Positions 11,901 to 24,453 of a stretch of DNA of 64,000 bases are shown piece after piece (position 1 is the first letter of the stretch; every line of letters starts with the position of its first letter). This stretch comes from Trichoderma breve (Eukaryota > Ascomycota > Sordariomycetes > Hypocreales > Hypocreaceae): positions 3,720,001 to 3,784,000 of the forward strand of contig NC_079235.1 in the NCBI RefSeq assembly GCF_028502605.1, written 5' to 3'. The notes under the pieces were generated by a model. The model was not told the DNA's origin and did no database searches. It saw only the letters and a list, made by a program, of their open reading frames with translations. Made by a program: the position numbers and the translations under genes.

Positions 11901-13827
11901 GGCTGCGATGTGCGTGCCGGGGACAGGGGTGCGATGAGATGGCTGCCATGGCTTATTATAGCCCGGAGACGGTGGATGAGACGAGGGGGGATGACGGAGC
12001 CAAGCCCGGCCAGCGCATATATTTCGCGATGCATTCTTCAGTACGAGTACAAAGTACGATCACAGGTACGTCGATATGGATCGCTGGAGGCAAAGAAACC
12101 CCCAGTCTGAAAACTCTGAAGAAAAGGGCCTCGGCTGCGCTGAATTTCGCTTCGTCTGTCCCCCGAGAGACGTGTCGCGGTAAAACAAAACGCTGCATCC
12201 ACATCCACAGCCCCCCCGAAAAAACTCCATCCAAGGGATTCCAAAAGTCAGCATCTTTGGTGATTGATGGATCCCTTAAGCTCGCCCCACACAGAACCCG
12301 CCCAGAGAACCGGCCATGGATTCGCAGACGAGGACAAGGACGAGGTACGTACCGATTACGCGACCCAGAACTTCTTCGAGGAACAAGAATCGTGAGGCAG
12401 GCTAATCAAGTCGCGGTTTCGGACGTGCATGTACGTCAAATGCACCAAGCTCTCCGTACAGATGGAGCACATGCACCTCGTACTTTGCACATGAGCTTGC
12501 ATTGGCCTGCCACGGGTACAACGTCAATGTACTTTACTTGCAAGGTACGAGTACATGTACACACACAGCCCGCGAACCCACCAACCTTGACCTCCATGCC
12601 TGCGGGCTGTACATACAAACCGGTAGCAGCAACTGCGAGTGCCTTATGCTTAACCTTTTGGTACTCGTACCTTACCTGAGCCAACAAGTGATGGCATCCT
12701 CTCTTCGATGTTTTATTCCCAAGCAATGCCAAGAGCTTTGTGCAAACGTTGCTGAGAGGACTGATGCAAGGTCGGCTATTCCGACACTTGTCTCTACCCA
12801 TCTGTTCGCCGCCAGGTTCTCGTTCGGGACGGCTTCTCCGCCTGTCTCTTGTGCCCCCGTGTTCCGTGACACATGTAACGTGTACCTGTCCCTGTACCCG
12901 TGCCTGTACAGAGCGGGAGCTTCGCACAAGGTCCCCCAATTGCGGGTTTTTGCACATCGGAACCCCACATGATGGCCAATTCAATTGCAGGCTGCCGAAT
13001 CAAGCTGATGGACCCGATAGGAGGAAAGCCTGGTGTTCTAGCCGAGGTTCTACCTTTCGAATTGTCCACCGCTAAGTCATGCTTTTAGCACGAGGAGTAC
13101 AGAGTATGGTCTCGATAGAGCACACTCAGATGATGAACAAGAATGGCGTGAGTAGAAATGGGCAGGCAAACTATGACGACCGCATCCACAAAGTCGCAGG
13201 ATATGAGCGCTTTGCAATGATTAAAGAGGATCGATGCGGGTTACAAGGTTTGTCAGTTCTCAAGCCAAAATGCACTGATCCTAGTTCGTCATTTTGGCAT
13301 ACCGTCGCGCGGAGGTTCAAGGCCGTTCCCGCGCCAGCCACAAGAACTCAACTAGGAAATGCACGTCCAGCCTTAGTATGATGCAATACCATGAACAACT
13401 GCCAAGTATACAACATAGAAGCTATCAGGCAGCTCACAGATATCATAATGTCAAGAAAGAAGAAAATCGATATCCCATTTTCCTCGTAGTAATGGCTTCA
13501 TCCGAGATCATACTTGCAGCTAGGAAAGATGCCAGTATCGTTGGTTGATGCCTGAGGCTAACAGTTTTGCGGCCAGTCGGCAGCTCCCGATCCAGATCCC
13601 TTTGCACACATAATCACAATGCTAGCATCCCTAGCATGGAAGCTGTCGCCTTGACCACAAAGCTGCGACAACGAATATCCGAGCGCACGCAAAGAGGACA
13701 GCAAAGCCTTGTTCCCGACTTGCCGTGCAGCTTCGCCTTGCCAAAACACCCCCCAGTTCAAATGACATCTGAGAAATCCCCGCGATAAACCGCCCCCATC
13801 CCGCATCCCGCATCGCATCCCGTCGCC
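8962..13827. other. 4.9 kb divergent spacer between TBL1-like and TMEM115-like genes
   Basis: I find no gene that I can support. Open frames of 100-246 codons occur on both strands and overlap one another, but they have low-complexity or random-looking translations and no recognisable motif. The sequence is marked by many GTAC-containing words, often six bases apart (12545-12560, 12882-12909), by the 9-mer TACTCCGTA at 9860-9868, and by short direct repeats such as GCGCTAT near 11397. Just before the TMEM115 start, at about 13798-13824, there are several ATCCCGC/GCATCCC units. It presumably holds two promoters and could hold unannotated non-coding transcripts. Confidence 0.5.
12882..12909. 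repeat. Degenerate hexamer array (GTACCT, GTCCCT, GTACCC, GTGCCT, GTAC)
   Basis: Four six-base units and a final GTAC lie at an exact six-base spacing. The units are the reverse complement of the RGGTAC units at 54741-54776. Confidence 0.85.
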
Positions 13828-14998
13828 ATGCCCCCGCGAATAAACATCCCGCCAGTCACACGAGCCCTGCTCGGCACTCTGCTCTTCCAGTCGGTCCTGA
13901 GCGCCGCGATTAGGTATCGCCAGTGGTCCGAAGACACGGACATCGTCATCCCGTACTTGACGCTCATCCCACAGCTGTCTATTACCTACCCCTGGACTTT
14001 TCTGACGGCTTCCCTAGTTGAGGGCAACGTCTTTACGTTTGGCTTGGGCGCTGTGACCCTGTATCATGGCGGCAGATATCTGGAGAGAGCATGGTCGTCG
14101 GCAGACCTGGCCAAGTTTATTGCCATTGTTTCCCTGATTCCAAATGTCCTAACCTTTTTTACCATGGTCTTCTTCTTCACCCTGACCAGGAATCCTGACT
14201 GGACGTGAGTTCACACACACAGACATATATATCCCTGTTGCATGTTACTCTATGCAAGATGACTGCTAACACCCGATTTTTCCTGACAGCCTTACGGTCA
14301 TTGGCGGCACCATTCCCTTCCAGATCGCTTTCCTCGTTGCCTTCAGCCAACTCATCCCTGCGCATACGGTAACGCTCTTCCGAGGAGTCGTCTCCCTCCG
14401 AGTCCCGAAGATCCCCCTCATTTACATCGGCATCGTCACCTTGCTCTCGTTCACACCGATACTGTCGCGCGCTGCTCTGTGGTTGGCCAACTTCAGCTTC
14501 CTCACCAGCTGGACATACCTACGATTTTTCAAGGTAGTCTTTCCCGACCTTGATTCGGCCCAGCCAGCGTCGCTGCGTGGTGACGCCAGCGAAACGTTTG
14601 CCTTTGCCGAGTTCTTCCCCGGACCTGTTAAGCCCTTTGTGGCTGCCGTTGCAGATCAGATCTACGGCATCCTTGTGGTGATTCGGCTCTGCAAGCCATC
14701 GGGACAGCGGGGCATAGCCACACGCCATGACAGCATCTCGCAGAGGGGGGCCCCGGGAAGTGCTCGTGCCGAAGCCGAGAGAAGGAGGGCCATCGCGCTC
14801 AAGGCGCTGGATCAGAGATTGAATGCAGCCACCGCCGCTGCTCGACAGTCGGCACCGGCTCCACCGCCAGCTTCTGCGCAGCCAACCGGCCCGCCCGTAC
14901 AGGTTCAGCCCCAAGCAAGTGCTCAGACAGCTATGAAGTCTGAGCCAGGACCAATGCTCGGCGAGACCAAATTTGAGCCAGAGGAAGATGATTCATAG
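13828..14998 (+). CDS. TMEM115-like multi-pass Golgi membrane protein (DUF1751 family)
   Basis: Exons 13828-14204 and 14290-14998 give 361 residues. The intron has a GTGAGT donor and CTGACAG acceptor and joins ...NPDWT with LTVIGG.... The N-terminal 200 residues contain about six hydrophobic segments, laid out as in the rhomboid-like TMEM115/DUF1751 family (VIPYLTLIPQLSITYPWTFLTASLVE; LGAVTLYHGGRYLERAWSS). The C-terminal 160 residues are soluble and rich in Ala, Pro and Gln. Human TMEM115 is a Golgi protein implicated in retrograde transport and glycosylation, and the fungal relatives are little studied. No rhomboid catalytic Ser/His pair is evident, so a protease function is not implied. Confidence 0.88.
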
Positions 14999-17900
14999 GA
15001 GAGTCTCGGGGGCGAGCCGCACATTCGTACGATGTAATGATATAAGTGATATCTTGATGTCGGTGGCGAGGGAACCAGGGGCGATGGCGTCACGAATCAA
15101 ATGAAAATAATGATACCAGCGGATTGAATCGATGGAGAGTAAGTTGGCGCCTTGGTGTTGGTTGTCCTGGATCATGGGGTTAATTGTCTAGCCAGCACGT
15201 CAAGAATGAATCATGCCTTTGTTTGCCGTGTCGACGCCAAAACATGTCCGTTTTAGAATTGTATTTTTGAAGAGCACTACTCTCTGCTTGTCTTGGAATG
15301 GATACGAGACATGAGTGTTTTGTATTTGCAAGGCGTTTTGTTCGGATAGGAGCGGACACAAGCCTCGAGGGAAGCAAGTAGAAGTGCGGCGATTACTTGT
15401 TAATCAAATGATTGACTATCAGTTTAGCTGATTGGATCGGAGCAAGGAAGTAGCTTCGTTTGTCTCACAATGACATGGTACATGGTACAATATGCAACGG
15501 GAGCTCAGCCGCCGCTGGCATCTGAATGTATGTGGGAAATTAAGAGTTCCTCATGACACTCCTAGACTCTGATGCTTGCATGGATAATCTAAGATCAGAT
15601 ATCACAAACGCGTATATGAAGACGAGGTTGCAGAAATGACAGTTAATACCACATTGTATCGTATCGCACCACATCGTATCGCGTGGTAGTGCCACGATAT
15701 CTAAACACGCTGGTGATTTGCTATAGAAGACTAGGAGCAGTCTTTCCTTTTTCCCTCCCAAGGACGGCACGGATCCAGCATCTCAGGCTAGATGCACATC
15801 ACATACAGTTCCAGAGACTATCTGGAGAAGATATTAAAAGGGTGACATTAGAAAAAGGCGTCCATAGAGATACACACCCAGGGTGTAAAGCCACATGGTC
15901 TAGGACAGTAGTATCTAATAGCAATGAAATCCTACGACTAGCAAAAAAAAATGATTATTGATAGAATCACAAACCTACCCATCGTACGTGTCATGTCCTC
16001 TAGAGACCGTCGTAAACGAGTCCAACCAGAGGCAGCCAAACGCAAGAATAGGCATGGCGTCCTGAAACCAAACCCCAAAAAATCCCCCGCGCCCAAAACC
16101 TCAGCTACCCGGGCCTAAATACAATACACCAAACAGCCGCATATACATCCATACAAGGACACCTACAGTAATGTCCTAAAGCCGGGGCATGCATGAGTAC
16201 AGTAGCACCCCGGATGGAGTAGGGGTGAAATTGTGGCTTGCTTGCTCTACCTTAGCTGTAGGTATTCCAGCAACATCGAGGGGGAGGGAAGCTAGTGATG
16301 GTGGCATTCTGATTCAAGAGGGTGTGCGTGTGTGCGTGTGTGTCCAGCTCTCTTGTTCAACGATGCAAAGGGGAGGAGGGGGGAAATAATGTTGCCGAAA
16401 CAATTGCAGCTCTTGTGTGACCCGGCAAAGTTGATGCGTCGACTCTGGGGGGAGGGGATGCTCGTTGGGTCAGTCAGGCTATAATGCTGCAGCGGCTTAT
16501 GACAGGCGGAAGTACTTGCATCACCATCCTCTTTTTTTCTTTTCGTCTCTTGTCAAGGCTACTAGGTTGCCCAAATTGTTTGCACCCCTGACGCTCATTC
16601 TGGGGGGAGTGGAGCTTGCGGCAGAGGCTGTGAGTTGCTTGTCTGGGGTTGATCATGGATTGCTACGCACAGAGTGTAGAGCTAGATTTGCTTCTTTTCA
16701 GCTTCACCCAGCTCAGACGGCGCTCTCACCATCTACCTGAAGAAATCGAACGGCCCAGAAACAGGTTCATGTACAGTCTCAGATAATTTGACAGTTAGGT
16801 AGGCCGATGATCAAACAGGCAGCGCAACTACCTAGTTTACTACACAGTTCGCGGCCCATCTAGGGTAGCGACAACGAGCCGGGCAGCTCGCGGACTGTTG
16901 GTGATAGTCCTTGGCCCGCCCGCCGTTCGTCGCCTCGCCTTGCGCAAGGGAGGGAGGGGCGTGCAGGCTGGAATCGCCGTGACACGAGAGTTGCCAACCA
17001 TCGTCCAATGGCGAAACCCGAAGCACTGGGCCGCTGCCGGAGTCAGAAAAGAAAGCTGCAAAAGCAGGACAACGTTGCTGCTGCGTGCATTTACAGGACA
17101 GCAAAGGACGGACGGACGGGCTCACGTAGTGCAGAGCGAGAGAGGCTACAGGCAGGTTGCACAGCACAAGACGCCCACAGATGCCGGGTACACATGCAGT
17201 TACAGTACATACTCGTAGATAGATTGGCACGAAACATCGCAGTCAGGCGAAACCTGGCAAGTCGGACGTGCGGGAATCTGGGCTGGGCGGCTCGCCTTTG
17301 TTCGATGGGCGATGAAACTGGACAGGCCACAGCTTGCCCACAGCTAGTCCGGAAAGGGTGTTAGGCAGGCCTGTGTCTCTGGATGATGGATGGCGCGCTG
17401 AGCACAAGGAGCATCGATCGAGTCGTTGCAGGGGGACGTGCGGCCACTATTGGAATTGATCTGTGCTAGGAGCATTCTGCACGGATGCAAGTCGTGGTGG
17501 TTACCGTCCCCCCTAAAACCAAGTACGCGGAAAAAGCACGTTGATGGATGATGCCGTAGCGAGTGAGCGAACGAGAGCGTTCTAAAGCTGCGGTCGCGTT
17601 AAGCCGTAGAGGGTAGAGGAGGGGATGGACTGGGAGGGCAGCAATGGGAATGCGCCGCGGCCAGCTGCTTCGCATTAGCCCGCGAGATTTCATCGGATGC
17701 CACTCAAGTCCAAGCCAGGCCAGGCCAGAGCGAGACGAGAGCACTAGCCATCGGGGTCACCTTGGCCAACCTACTTGGAGCCAATCTCGTGCGGGATTCT
17801 GGCTAGCATTGCTAGGCGGCCATGGCGCTGGCTTCGTTTCTGCTTGCCGCCCTCCTGCCGGGCCTCGGGGCTTCTGGGCCTCTGGGGTTGGAGCCCACAC

Positions 17901-20900
17901 GCATCGCGTCCGTCGCTGAGCAAAGCAAGGGGCCGAGCTAGGATGCTAGGCAGAGCTAGCAAGAGCTGGGAAGAGCCCCAGATGGCCAGATCCGCCGGCG
18001 GCTGGCCGTGGCACGTCAGTGTGTTGAGCAGCTCAGGAGTGTGTGGGCGAGATCCACTCGGTAGCCACTCGGTAGCAGAACTTCTTTTTCTCTCTCTGTT
18101 CCAAATGGATGACATGAGGAGGTGGAGCCACTTGTGGACTGGACGCGCTCACGGTAGGGGTGCGCTGGAGCTGAGCGGGCTGCGAGCGAAAAGGGAGTCA
18201 GCGTACAGCGGCCCCAGCGTGTGCGCAGTGCGTTCTAGAGTACGGGTACTCGTGCGTGTGTGTACTTGTACGGTGGCCCGTAGTCGTGCCTGTGATGGGG
18301 ACTCAGACCGCATCGCGAACACGCGGCTAGTGTCCGAGCATTTTCTCACCAGACCACCGACGCAATTCATCGTCAGCGAGCATGCTCCCTCCCTACATAA
18401 CGGCGTATCTACTCGTCCAGTAAGGCCCATGATGGACCTTTGCTCGTGCAGGTGCAGGTGCAGGTGCATGTACTTGTACCTGCTGGCACGCACGCCGCGT
18501 GGAGCGCAGCTGCAGGCCACGGCACTCGACATGAAATGCAACAATTGACGTCGTGTACCAGTAGATGCTGAGGTACCTGTACATGTGTTCAGGTTGTCTT
18601 GCTGTCTAGTCCCTTTTCCCGCGAGCCATGCCATGCACCCCAATGCTTCCGTGTAGCATCGCTGTCTGTCTGGCCTGCTCCACCAAACGAGGCCGGCCAG
18701 CGCAGAGATCCTACCGGTACCACGACCGCCGTAGCCGGGCAGTGTAGCGTAACACGCAGCCTCAACAGCAGTACAGTAGCAGTAGACTGTAAGCCACCAG
18801 GTGTGTTGTGGTTCTTGGAGCCTCGAGCCTTGTGCGGCAGTGGCGAGGCTTCCATTGCTGGCTGTCGGGATTATGGCGCTGTAGTAGGTAAAGGTAGGTA
18901 TGGATGGTATGGACACCTAAGCAGCCGCAGCTAAGCAGAGCTCACATGGATGCAAGCAGTCGCTCCCGAAACAATTGTTCAGGGTGGCTCGCGGCTTTGC
19001 ATTGCTCCAAACGGGGGGCTGGGCACAAGAAACACATGCGTGGCACACGCTTATGTAACAAAGGTTGCCTGCAGAAAAAAGGCCGAATGCAAGATACGGC
19101 TTGGAGTATCTTGATCCTGAGGCTCCCAAAAAAAGGCCGCCCAGCCCTCCCGCGCTACCCTGACCTTATATTTTAGGCGCTGCAGCCCCGGTCACATGAC
19201 CGTCGTTCCTTTTTCGTAGCGCCCCCTGGCCTTATCCCCGACTTATGGAGCTCAAAGCCAAGACCTGGCCCCGGTGCCGCTCTTTCTTTCTGTGCTCTTC
19301 CGTTCACGTCTTTTTTGTGGGGTCTCTCTTTAGCGCCCCCTTCTGGTACTTCAGTACTTCCTCTAAGGTACTAGCCCCGTCCGATGCTCTCTGCTAGCAG
19401 CCACTCTAACTTGAGCGGCACTCCGTGGGAGCCGTCATCTCTTGTTGCGAGCGCTTTTATCACGGAGTCTGCTGTCTGGGCCGGCAATGGGAAATGAGGT
19501 GCCACCTACGTCCATCTAGTGAGCGCGGCTCCGTTCTTACGAGCTTAGCTACTGTGCTGGAGCCCAACACCGAGCGGGTACCTCGATTCCTTTCCGTCTT
19601 GAATTTTCTCTGCCTGGCTGCTGGAAAGCCTTACAATTCGTACAAATAGCTACTCTCCGGCCAACAACGCGGTCATTTGCGCAAATCTTGGCTGGAGCTG
19701 TTCCTCTTCAAGATTTGAGTGGCTTGCCAGGCATCCCGGCTGGCTTCTGTCACCTTGGCTACACGCCACCATTTGTTGGCGTCGTTCTAGTTGACTCGTT
19801 CTGGTCGACTCGAGTGCCACCAAGTTGTCGAGTACACCTGCCAATGTATGCCGGACCAGGGAGCGCCTTTGTACCTGAAGCGTGTCACTGCCATCATCTC
19901 CATGTGTAACCTCTGGTGCCACCTCTGGTATTACCGCCATCTGCCCAAACTAGCGCCATGGTCATTTCGCCCACCAAAACTCAGGCCAAAAGAGCTGCTG
20001 ACATTGCATGCCCACGAGCCAACCAACACATTGTCTCCCCCCCGGCAAATACCGGGGGTTAAACTACGCATCGCTCCGTGCCTGTATTCGTATCGAGGAC
20101 TGGCGTCGCCAATAATGGTTGAAGATCCCCGAGAGCTAGTAGTAAGAGAGCTCTTGCTGCCGGTTGTCTTACCCGCTGGATCCTCGTGCCATGCTTGTTT
20201 CTGCCTCGATGCGCCCATGGATCCTCAGGAACCGGGATATCTGACGATTTGCCTCATCTGAGCGATGCGATGTTCGCCATGTTCGCAGCCAGCGATGGCA
20301 GAAGTAAACTTTGGCTGGACACTCGCTATCTCTGCATAGGTGACGGGAGGGATATTGCGCATCTACAGCCTGTGAATAGAGTCTGCGCCGCCAAGTATGA
20401 GTATGACTGCTTGCACCAGCTTGCGTGCCAGCAAATCGACAGCCTCGCCGTCAGATAAGACTGGTCTCTTTTTTTGCTTCTTCTGTTATGGATCCTCTCG
20501 GGTGATCAGTGTCTCCGTGCAGGGAAGTGAGCGCTCTCGCCATGGTTCCTCTCAGCCGCCTTAGCCTAGCCCCTCGCCTATGTACATGGCCGTATTACTG
20601 TGCTTTATGCATATACTCGTAGATGGGCTGCAAATAGAGAGCCACGGCAGCTGCGTCAACTCGGGTGCCCAGGCTCTCAAGTCTCCGTCTCCCCCCCCAG
20701 CTTTTTAACCCTTTGCAGCCCAGAGTGTGTGTGGGCTGCTGGTGGTAGCCTCGGGCACTACAGCGGTACGTACCTGAGCGTGTGTACCCGGGTACCTTCG
20801 TACTGGCACACCATCTCTCGCAGAACCCTGCCCACACCCCCACTTTACCTACTCGGCAAGGAAGAGCCAAAGCCGCCAAGCAGCCAAAGGACCCACTTGA

Positions 20901-21484
20901 CCAGGGTGGCCCCGCTCCACAACAGGCCACGCCCCCCGTGGCTATAGGCCATCCTTTCCCTCCCATTTTCATCATTTTCATGGGTAAGGTAAGTTTGTCG
21001 GTTCAGCAGCGCAGGTCCGTCCTCCACAAGACCAGCCTTTTCTCTCCCCATTACCCGTTCTCTTTTTCTCCCCTCCATCACATCTCGCAGCCATAGCAAG
21101 CAGCGTCGGGGGTTCGTGGATCTTGACGTGCCTCCACGGTACCAACTATTCAACTATCCTTCTGCATAGAATTTTAGCCTCACCGGCCTTCCGTTTCGCT
21201 TGCATTTCTACTTTGCGTATCCTTTTACTCTTCATTCTTTCTTTTGTCGGCCCGAGCTGTTACTGGCGCCATAAATTAAGTGTCTGCTCTGCGCGGGTGC
21301 TTTCTCAGCGGTACCTGTCTCCGAGCCATTGGACCGCTCCCACAGCCATCGCTCTTCAATCGACACGGCAATCACCAGCTCGGAGATTTTCGCGCCGTCG
21401 CGTCGAGACTCATCTGTCCAGGCCCGCGCTATTCAACCTACACCGCCAGCCTTGTCGCGATAATCCGCTGCCGAGTGCGTCGCG
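14999..21484. other. 6.5 kb gene-free region upstream of ssn6
   Basis: No supported gene. The longest open frames (about 250 codons) lie on opposite strands over the same bases near 17775-18916 and have no protein-like features. Notable contents are a GT-rich tract near 16320-16345, a degenerate hexamer array at 18446-18481 and a CT-rich stretch from about 21030 to 21260 that probably marks the ssn6 leader. Length and position suggest an extended regulatory region for the Ssn6 gene, or unannotated non-coding RNA. That is inference. Confidence 0.5.
18446..18481. repeat. Degenerate hexamer array (GTGCAG x3, GTGCAT, GTACTT, GTACCT)
   Basis: Six consecutive six-base units share a GTRC core and grade from GTGCAG into GTACCT. 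The same period and core appear in other spacers of this window (12882-12909, 54741-54776, 55185-55202). Confidence 0.85.
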
Positions 21485-24453
21485 ATGGCGAACCATCACC
21501 CATCACCCACGATGATGCAGATGCAGCATCAGGCACCCCCTCCCGTGGCACCGCCTCAGAATGTCCAGCCAAACCACTTCAACCCTTCGCACCAGATCGC
21601 GGCTATGAATGAGGCTGTCTGGTTGCAGATCGGTATGAACTCTCCCCTACTTACCAGCTCACCCAGGCCGGGCCTTGAGACTGACACTCTGAACAGGAAG
21701 CTTTTCTGAGCTGTTGCGCGTTCCTGACGAGGCCATGCACGCCTATGAACGAGCTCTGCAGGCCAATCCAAACTCTACCGCCGCAATGAACGCGATTGGC
21801 ATGCTCCTCAAGGGTCGCGAGGCCTTTGACAAAGCTCTCGAATTCTTCCGAGCCATTGTCCAGCTCGACCAGAACAATGGCGAAGCATGGGGAAATCTCG
21901 GTATGCCGCGTCACCGCTACACTGATTCTTTGGATTTAGCTCATCGAATGCTCTACAGGCCACTGCTACTTGATGACCGAAAACTTACAAAAGGCATACG
22001 ACGCTTACCAGCAGGCGCTCGTCAATCTTCGGGATCCCAAGGTATGTGGATGACGCGCTAGACAGCTTGGCTTTGCTTGGCGATCTGGGTAATAACTGTG
22101 ACCATGGTAGGACCCAATGTTGTGGTACGGTATTGGTATATTGTACGATCGTTATGGCAGTTACGACTATGCCGAGGAAGCCTTTTCGCAGGTCATGACC
22201 ATCCAACCCGACTTTGAGAAGGCCAACGAAATATACTTCCGACTGGGCATAATCTACAAGCAACAGTCGAAGTTCAACCAGAGCTTGGATGTAAGACAAT
22301 GCCCTAAACTAAGCAACCCTCTAGCCATCTTGATTAACAGTCTTTTCAGTGCTTCAAATACATTGTCAATTCTCCTCCTGGGCCTCTTACCCAGGAAGAC
22401 ATCTGGTTCCAGATTGGCCACGTTCATGAGCAACAGAAAGACGTGAGCTTCTCATTTTTACCGCGACTGCATGGTATGCTAACCTTGCTTCACAGTTTGA
22501 TGGCGCCAAGTCCGCCTACCAGCGCGTACTGGACCAGTCGCCCAACCACGCCAAGGTTCTACAGCAATTGGGTTGGCTCTACCACCAACAGAGCCCGGCA
22601 TATGACTCTCAAGAACGTGGCATCCAGTACTTGGAGAAGTCTGTTGCGGCAGACAACCAAGATGCGCAAAGCTGGTATCTCTTAGGCCGTTGCTATATGT
22701 CGCAGCAAAAGTATCCCAAGGCATATGAAGCATACCAACAAGCCGTATACCGGGATGGTAAGAACCCCACGTTCTGGTGTTCTATTGGTGTCCTGTATTA
22801 TCAGATCAACCAATATCGAGATGCGCTGGACGCGTACTCACGGGCCATTCGTCTCAACCCGTACATTTCTGAGGTCTGGTATGACCTCGGCACTCTCGTA
22901 AGTCCCCCTGTTGTCTTCACTATCTACTTCGTACACAGCGGATTACTGACTCGGAGCAGTATGAGTCGTGCAACAACCAGATTGCCGATGCACTGGACGC
23001 TTATCAACGGGCAGCAGAGTTGGATCCGGGTAACCCACACATTAAGGCTCGCCTTCAGCTTCTTCGCTCCGGCGGTACAAATGGCGGTCCGCCACCTGCT
23101 GCTCCTCAGCCTGCCGACATGCATCCTTCAACGTATCAGACAGGTCCTACAGGCCCTCCTCAATGGGGAGGATCCGCGCAGCAACAATCCGCTGGCCCCC
23201 CTGCTGCCACTCAGGCAGCTGGTGAGAGCTGGGCTGGCAGGCTGTCCAACGTCAACCCGCCACCCCAACCGCCCAATCCTTATGAGAGCAGAGCCGGCGA
23301 ACCTTTCCGTGGTCCAGCGCCGCCTCTCCGGCAGCCTAGCCCTCCTCCGCAAGAGCCGCCTTCCCGCCAGCCATACCCTGAGCTTAACAGACCTGGCCCA
23401 TCGCGTCGTGGCCCGTCACCGCCTCCCCAAGGCCATCAATATGCCCAGCCTCTTCCTCCACCACCACCTCAGTCTCAACCCCCGGCTCCCGCACCGGCTC
23501 CTTCGCGACGTGTTGTCAATCCTAACTGGGATGGCTCGACGCCTTCGTCGGCTCCTGCTGCCAATAACCCTAACAATGCCAACCCGCCTCCGAATGCAAT
23601 GGCTCCGTTCCGGACGGCCAACAGCCCTCGCACTACCGACGGCCGCCCTCCAGTTCACGACAACCGCATGCCATCCCCAAAGTCGGCTTATCCCCAGCAC
23701 CAAGCTCCCCCGCCACCTCACTATGCCCCCCACCATCCGGAAATGCCACCCCAGAGTGCTCCCGAAAACAACACACAGCCGCCGCCTCCCCCGCCTGCGG
23801 CGATCTCTGAGCCTCCTGCTCAACGCATGGAGGACCGGCCTTCGTCTGTAGGACCCAAGAGGCATCGCGAGTGGGAAGAGGAGTCTGTGGCCAAGAAGCC
23901 GGCTAATGAGGAGACTCGTGCACGACTGGGCGATCTGGCGCACCGCAGGCCCTCTCCAACCCCTCCCCGCGACCCATACCGCCGCAATTCGTCGGAGGCT
24001 CGCCGGACGGAGGAGCAACGTCGTCCTGAAGAGCCCAGGAGGTCCGATGAACCGCGCCACAAGACGGAGACCTATCACCCGTCCGAGGCCGCTCATCACA
24101 CGCAGAGTCACAGTGTGAGCTCAAACCACCTGCCGCCGATGCAGCCGGGATCAGGCCCCATGACTGGTGTTGTCCACGAAAAACCCCAGCCGCCGGTTGT
24201 TCCTAAGGAAGAACCCCGTGCCGAACAGGCGCCCCCAGCTCGCCCAGCTCCTCCACCAGCCTCTGAGCCCGAGCGTGCTGCTAGGAAAATGGACGTCGAC
24301 GAGGACTATGATGACAGCGGGGAAGACGAGAAGAAGACAGTGGTCCTCACTAATGGTTCTGGGCCTCCGGCAGCATCAACTGACTTGAAGGCCCCGGCGT
24401 CTTCTGCAAGCAACGTTAATGTTGCTTCTGGCCCTGTACCCAAAACCGAATAA
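21485..24453 (+). CDS. ssn6: Ssn6/Cyc8 TPR general transcriptional corepressor
   Basis: Seven exons (21485-21632, 21697-21900, 21959-22041, 22111-22290, 22350-22442, 22496-22897, 22960-24453) give 867 residues, and all splice phases agree. From about residue 40 to 420 the protein is a series of tetratricopeptide repeats (for example AMHAYERALQANPNSTAAMN, EAWGNLGHCYLM, DPMLWYGIGILYDRYGSYDY, SWYLLGRCYMSQQKYPKAYE). The rest is Pro/Gln-rich and disordered, with a basic KRHREWEEESVAKK stretch and an acidic MDVDEDYDDSGEDEKK segment near the end. This is the layout of Ssn6/Cyc8, which pairs with Tup1 in the nucleus and is recruited by DNA-binding repressors. The TPR part is unmistakable and the tail is typical of filamentous fungi. 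The upstream spacer is 6.5 kb long. Confidence 0.95.

Noticed and set aside
11939..12679. Open frame of 246 codons on the + strand
   Set aside because: No motif, odd composition, and it crosses GTAC-rich repeats. Frames on the other strand are equally open. Not protein-like.
17775..18916. Two open frames of about 255 codons on opposite strands over partly the same bases
   Set aside because: Both look random in composition, overlap each other, contain repeat read-through (hexamer array), and show no domain or splice continuity. They reflect low stop-codon density.
22568..23851. 427-codon open frame overlapping ssn6
   Set aside because: It is exon 6 of ssn6 read through the intron into a shadow frame of exon 7. 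The spliced frame gives a clean TPR and Pro-rich protein.
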